Assembly: GCA_964499865.1 (NCBI GenBank)
Contig: CAZCPY010000139.1
Span: 1-7,821, forward strand
Direction of reading: 5' to 3'
Origin: JANOGU01 sp964499865
Lineage (GTDB): Bacteria; Pseudomonadota; Alphaproteobacteria; Rhodobacterales; Rhodobacteraceae
DNA: 7,821 nt
In this document: positions 5,178-7,821 of the stretch, in pieces
Position numbering within the stretch: the stretch's first letter is position 1
Layout of the letters: each line of letters opens with the position of its first letter
The notes under the pieces: generated by a model
What the model saw: only the letters and a program-made list of their open reading frames with translations
Told to the model about the DNA's origin: nothing
The model's database searches: none
Position numbers and translations under genes: made by a program

Positions 5178-5651
5178 ATGGCCAAGCCCGCTGACCCCAA
5201 CGCCAAGCTGATCGCCGACAACCGGCGGGCGCGCTTCGACTACCATATCGAGGACGATCTCGAAGCCGGGATCGTCCTTGTGGGGTCCGAGGTGAAAAGC
5301 CTGCGGCAGGGCGGGTCGAACATCGCCGACAGCTATGCCAGCGTCGAGGGGGGCGAGCTGTGGCTGATCAACGGCTACATCGCGCCCTACGCCCAGGCCA
5401 GGACCTGGGGCCACGAGGAACGCCGCCGCCGCAAGCTGCTGGTGTCGCGGCGCGAGCTGTCGCGCCTGTGGTCGGCCACGCAGCGCGAGGGGATGACCGT
5501 CATCCCGCTGCGGATGTACTTCAACGAACGCGGCGTGGTGAAGCTCAAGCTCGGCATCGCCAAGGGCAAGAAGCTGTCCGACAAGCGCGACACCTCGGCC
5601 AAGCGCGACTGGGACCGGCAGAAGGCGCGGCTGCTGAAGCAGGGCGGCTGA
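5178..5651 (+). CDS. smpB: SsrA-binding protein SmpB
   Basis: A 157-residue SmpB, close to the usual ~160. It binds tmRNA (SsrA) and brings it to stalled ribosomes, where trans-translation tags the nascent chain and frees the ribosome. Hallmarks are IADNRRARFDYHIEDDLEAGI (12-32), the conserved GSEVKSLRQG (36-45), INGYIAPY, and VIPLRMYFNERGVVKLKLGIAKGKK in the second half of the OB-fold. A basic C-terminal tail follows (about 130-157, DKRDTSAKRDWDRQKARLL) that enters the decoding centre and mRNA channel. The ATG at 5178 gives the normal N-terminus; the open frame continues upstream over the Hint gene but has no SmpB similarity. A promoter ending six bases before the ATG and the absence of a ribosome site suggest a leaderless message. 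sseA follows after 80 bases. Confidence 0.97.
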   Translation: MAKPADPNAKLIADNRRARFDYHIEDDLEAGIVLVGSEVKSLRQGGSNIADSYASVEGGELWLINGYIAPYAQARTWGHEERRRRKLLVSRRELSRLWSATQREGMTVIPLRMYFNERGVVKLKLGIAKGKKLSDKRDTSAKRDWDRQKARLLKQGG

Positions 5652-5665
5652 CCGCCGCCGATGCT

Positions 5666-5694
5666 GCGCCCCGCTTGCCTGCGGCGCCCCGCTT
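5666..5694 (+). repeat. 11-bp direct repeat between smpB and sseA
   Basis: GCGCCCCGCTT occurs at 5666-5676 and again at 5684-5694, an 18-base period. It overlaps a weak promoter candidate (TTGCCT 5675-5680, 17-base spacer, TAGCCC 5698-5703) that would start transcripts just before the sseA ribosome site. The two copies would lie on roughly the same helical face if bound by a protein, but low-complexity GC sequence could explain them. Confidence 0.4.
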
Positions 5695-5703
5695 CGCTAG
5701 CCC
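5675..5703 (+). promoter_or_regulatory. Weak candidate sseA promoter
   Basis: TTGCCT (5675-5680), 17 bases, then TAGCCC (5698-5703), with an expected start near 5710, just ahead of the sseA ribosome site at 5716-5724. The same -35 box and spacing occur before tRNA-Trp. The -10 box is poor, and sseA could simply be read through from smpB. Confidence 0.3.
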
Positions 5704-5731
5704 TTGGCGGGCGCCAGGGGAGGGCGCGGGC

Positions 5732-6580
5732 ATGGACGATCCAAGAACGCTCGTCTCGACCGGCTGGCTTGCCGCGCATCTGAAGGACCCCGACCTGCGG
5801 GTGCTGGATGCGTCGTGGTACCTGCCCGGGTCGGGGCGGGACGCCCGGGCCGATTTCGCCGCGGCGCATATCCCGGGCGCGCGCTTCTTCGACATCGACG
5901 AGATGTCCGACCACCGCAGCGACCTGCCGCACATGGCCCCGCCGGTGGAAAAGTTCACCTCGCGCATGCGCGCCATGGGCGTGGGCGACGGCCATCAGGT
6001 CGTGGTCTACGACGGGTCGGGCATCTTCTCGGCCCCCCGCGTCTGGTGGACCTTCCGGCTGATGGGCAAGACCGACGTGGCCGTGCTGGACGGCGGTTTC
6101 CCCAGATGGCTGGCCGAGGGGCGCGAGACCGAAGACCTGCCCCCCGTGGTGCGCGACCGCCACATGACGGTCCAGCGCCAGGCGGGGCTGGTCAAGGACG
6201 TCACGCAGGTGGCGCAGGCGGCCAAGCTGGGGCGCGCGCAGATCCTCGACGCCCGCGCTGCCGCGCGGTTCCGCGGCGAGGCGCCCGAGCCGCGCCCTGG
6301 CCTGCGTCCGGGGCATATCCCGGGGGCGATCAACCTGCCCCATGCCGACCTGCTGACCCCCGACGGCACGATGAAGCCCCTGCCCGCGCTGCGCGCGGCG
6401 ATGGCGGCTGCGGGCGTGGACCTGTCGCGCCCGGTGATCACCACCTGCGGGTCGGGCGTCAGCGCCGCAATCCTGTCGCTGGCGCTGGAACGGCTGGGCC
6501 ACCGTGACCACGCGCTTTACGACGGGTCCTGGGCGGAATGGGGCGCCTACGGCGACCTGCCAGTCGCGACGGGGACCTGA
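5732..6580 (+). CDS. sseA: 3-mercaptopyruvate sulfurtransferase
   Basis: A 282-residue protein of two rhodanese domains, the usual size for SseA. The N-terminal domain (about 8-125) has FAAAHIPGARFFDID and VVVYDGSGIFSAPRVWW, with Asp where an active domain would carry Cys, so it is the normal inactive half. The C-terminal domain (about 160-278) has RPGHIPGAINLPH and the catalytic loop CGSGVSA with Cys239. The CGSGV-type loop distinguishes mercaptopyruvate sulfurtransferases from thiosulfate-specific rhodaneses. The enzyme moves sulfur from 3-mercaptopyruvate to a thiol or cyanide acceptor via a Cys239 persulfide, giving pyruvate, in the cytoplasm. The start at 5732 has AGGGGAGGG (5716-5724) seven bases upstream. 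The aminotransferase gene begins three bases after its stop, so the two are probably co-translated and may share a cysteine-degrading route. Confidence 0.93.
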   Translation: MDDPRTLVSTGWLAAHLKDPDLRVLDASWYLPGSGRDARADFAAAHIPGARFFDIDEMSDHRSDLPHMAPPVEKFTSRMRAMGVGDGHQVVVYDGSGIFSAPRVWWTFRLMGKTDVAVLDGGFPRWLAEGRETEDLPPVVRDRHMTVQRQAGLVKDVTQVAQAAKLGRAQILDARAAARFRGEAPEPRPGLRPGHIPGAINLPHADLLTPDGTMKPLPALRAAMAAAGVDLSRPVITTCGSGVSAAILSLALERLGHRDHALYDGSWAEWGAYGDLPVATGT

Positions 6581-6583
6581 GCG

Positions 6584-7756
6584 TTGCTGGAGGCGCTGCG
6601 GCCCCAGGCGCCGGACCGGATCCTCGCGCTGACGGCGCTCTGCCGCGACGACCCGCGGACCGCGAAGATCGACCTCGGCGTCGGCGTCTACAGGGACGCA
6701 CGCGGGCGCACGCCGGTGATGCGCGCGGTCAAGGCGGCCGAGCGGCGGCTGGTCGAGACGCAGGACAGCAAGAGCTACACCGGCCTTGCGGGCGACCCCG
6801 CCTTCGCCGCGGCGATGCTGGAACTGATCCTGGGGCCGGGGTTCGCAGACCGCGCCGCCGCGGTTGCCACGCCCGGCGGCACCGGCGCCTGCCGCCAGGG
6901 GTTCGACCTGATCCGCCTTGCCGCCCCCGGTGCAAGGCTCTGGCTGTCCGACCCGACCTGGCCCAACCACCCCTCGATCGCCCGCCACCTCGGGCTACCG
7001 GTCGCGACTTACCCCTGGCTCGATGCGGCCGGCGGAGTGGCCTTCGGGGCGATGCTGCGGGCGCTGCAAGGCGCCGCGCGCGGCGACGTGGTGCTGCTGC
7101 ACGGCTGCTGCCACAACCCCAGCGGCGCCGACCTGTCGCCCGGCCAGTGGCACGACCTTGCCGCCGTCCTCGCGGCGCGCGGCCTCGTGCCCTTCGTCGA
7201 CCTCGCCTACCAGGGCTTCGGCGACGGGCTCACGGCGGACGCCTCCGGCACCCGGCTGCTGGCACGCACCTGCCCCGAGATGCTGATCGCCGCCTCCTGC
7301 TCCAAGTCCTTCGGCATCTACCGCGAACGCACGGGGCTGCTGGTGGCGCTGACCGACCCCGCACGGGTGGCGACAGTGCAGGGCAACCTCGCCTGGCTGA
7401 ACCGGCAGAACTACAGCTTCCCCCCCGACCACGGCGCCCGCGTGGTGACGGCGATCCTGACCGACCCAGACTTGCGGGCAGAGTGGGCGGCGGAACTCGA
7501 CGCCATCCGTGGGGGCATGCTGGCCCTGCGCCAGGCGCTGGCGGACGCATTGCGCCGCGCCACCGACAGCGACCGCTTCGACTTCGTTGCCCGCCACCGC
7601 GGCATGTTCAGCCGCCTCGGCCTGACCGAGACCCAGGTGGACCGCCTGCGGGAGGAACACGCGATCTACATCGTCGCCGACAGCCGCATCAACATCGCCG
7701 GCCTGAATGCTGCGACCGTGCCGGTTCTGGCCCGAGCGGTCCAGACAGTTCTCTGA
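6584..7756 (+). CDS. tyrB: Aromatic/aspartate-type aminotransferase (class I, PLP)
   Basis: A 390-residue family I aminotransferase of the AspC/TyrB type. It closely resembles my memory of the Paracoccus denitrificans aromatic aminotransferase, with shared blocks KIDLGVGVYRD, VATPGGTGA, LHGCCHNPSGA, FVDLAYQGFGDGL, RQNYSFPPDHGA and RGMFSRLGLT. Active-site residues are Lys241 (Schiff base with PLP, in SCSKSFGIYRERTG), Asn178, Asp206, Tyr209, Arg249 (phosphate), Arg274 (side-chain carboxylate) and Arg368 (alpha-carboxylate, in SRINIAGLN). It moves amino groups between aromatic or acidic amino acids and 2-oxoglutarate in the cytosol, the last step of Tyr/Phe synthesis. The start is TTG at 6584, three bases after the sseA stop, with GGGGA (6571-6575) as ribosome site; it reproduces the family N-terminus. 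Narrower AspC-like specificity is possible. By family precedent, cysteine may also be a substrate. Confidence 0.92.
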   Translation: MLEALRPQAPDRILALTALCRDDPRTAKIDLGVGVYRDARGRTPVMRAVKAAERRLVETQDSKSYTGLAGDPAFAAAMLELILGPGFADRAAAVATPGGTGACRQGFDLIRLAAPGARLWLSDPTWPNHPSIARHLGLPVATYPWLDAAGGVAFGAMLRALQGAARGDVVLLHGCCHNPSGADLSPGQWHDLAAVLAARGLVPFVDLAYQGFGDGLTADASGTRLLARTCPEMLIAASCSKSFGIYRERTGLLVALTDPARVATVQGNLAWLNRQNYSFPPDHGARVVTAILTDPDLRAEWAAELDAIRGGMLALRQALADALRRATDSDRFDFVARHRGMFSRLGLTETQVDRLREEHAIYIVADSRINIAGLNAATVPVLARAVQTVL

Positions 7757-7792
7757 AGGCGGCGCTCCGCCCCGGCCGCCGAAGCAAATTGC

Positions 7793-7815
7793 GTGCCTTC
7801 GGCACATTCCTTTCC
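7793..7815 (+). terminator. Candidate terminator after the aminotransferase
   Basis: GTGCC (7793-7797) pairs with GGCAC (7801-7805) around TTC, followed by the pyrimidine-rich ATTCCTTTCC. It lies 36 bases after the aminotransferase stop. The stem is only 5 bp and the T run is broken, so this is a weak candidate; the rest of 7757-7821 shows no gene start. Confidence 0.35.
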
Positions 7816-7821
7816 TGTCGG

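Noticed and set aside
5643..5656. GGCGG/CCGCC stem over the smpB stop codon as a terminator
   Set aside because: Only 5 bp, no T run, and such GC stems are expected by chance here.
5387..6988. Long minus-strand open frame opposite smpB, sseA and the aminotransferase start
   Set aside because: Antisense to three certain genes, no ribosome site, low-complexity composition.
1..7821. Defence island, CRISPR array, prophage, IS element or novel multi-gene system
   Set aside because: No spaced repeat arrays, transposase/integrase motifs or toxin-antitoxin pairs are visible; composition is uniform and most genes match housekeeping or metabolic families.

Overview
The window is GC-rich, ordinary-looking chromosomal DNA from an alphaproteobacterium, most likely Rhodobacteraceae (Paracoccus/Rhodobacter-like). 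Three things point there: the final aminotransferase closely resembles my memory of the Paracoccus denitrificans aromatic aminotransferase; a small Hint-type protein of a kind frequent in Rhodobacteraceae is present; and the short ribbon-helix-helix protein opens with the MCQIFAGQDP motif I associate with alphaproteobacteria. No phage, transposon, integrase, CRISPR array or foreign-composition island is visible.

Layout. (1) Bases 1-54 are the last codons of an elongation factor Tu gene (tuf), followed by a strong stem-loop terminator. (2) A plus-strand run follows: a ribbon-helix-helix protein (187-486), a glyoxalase/VOC protein (577-972) preceded by two perfect inverted repeats, then a two-gene periplasmic dehydrogenase. 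That pair is a Tat-signal small subunit (1053-1574) and a GMC-family FAD subunit (1590-3155) carrying a Cys-X5-Cys-X3-Cys cluster like the 3Fe-4S site of bacterial FAD-glucose dehydrogenases. (3) A hairpin-rich convergent spacer separates these from a minus-strand class I methyltransferase-like gene (3244-4104). (4) A tRNA-Trp(CCA) lies at 4192-4267. (5) A structured leader precedes a small Hint-domain protein lacking the usual N-terminal Cys (4552-5121). (6) The last block is smpB (5178-5651), probably a leaderless transcript, then sseA (5732-6580) and an aromatic/aspartate-type aminotransferase (6584-7756), tightly spaced.

How the genes work together. The tuf end, tRNA-Trp and smpB are translation housekeeping (elongation, tryptophan decoding, ribosome rescue). 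The sseA-aminotransferase pair could form a cysteine-to-3-mercaptopyruvate-to-sulfane-sulfur route, because family I aminotransferases can transaminate cysteine and SseA uses the product. The GMC/Tat pair is a periplasmic sugar or polyol dehydrogenase whose cytochrome subunit is not encoded beside it. I see no convincing wholly new multi-gene system. The best leads are the twin palindromes before the VOC gene, the cytochrome-less FeS-GMC pair, the stem-loop leader of the Cys-less Hint protein, the leaderless smpB promoter, and the separation of tuf/tRNA-Trp from the secE-nusG genes that often follow them.
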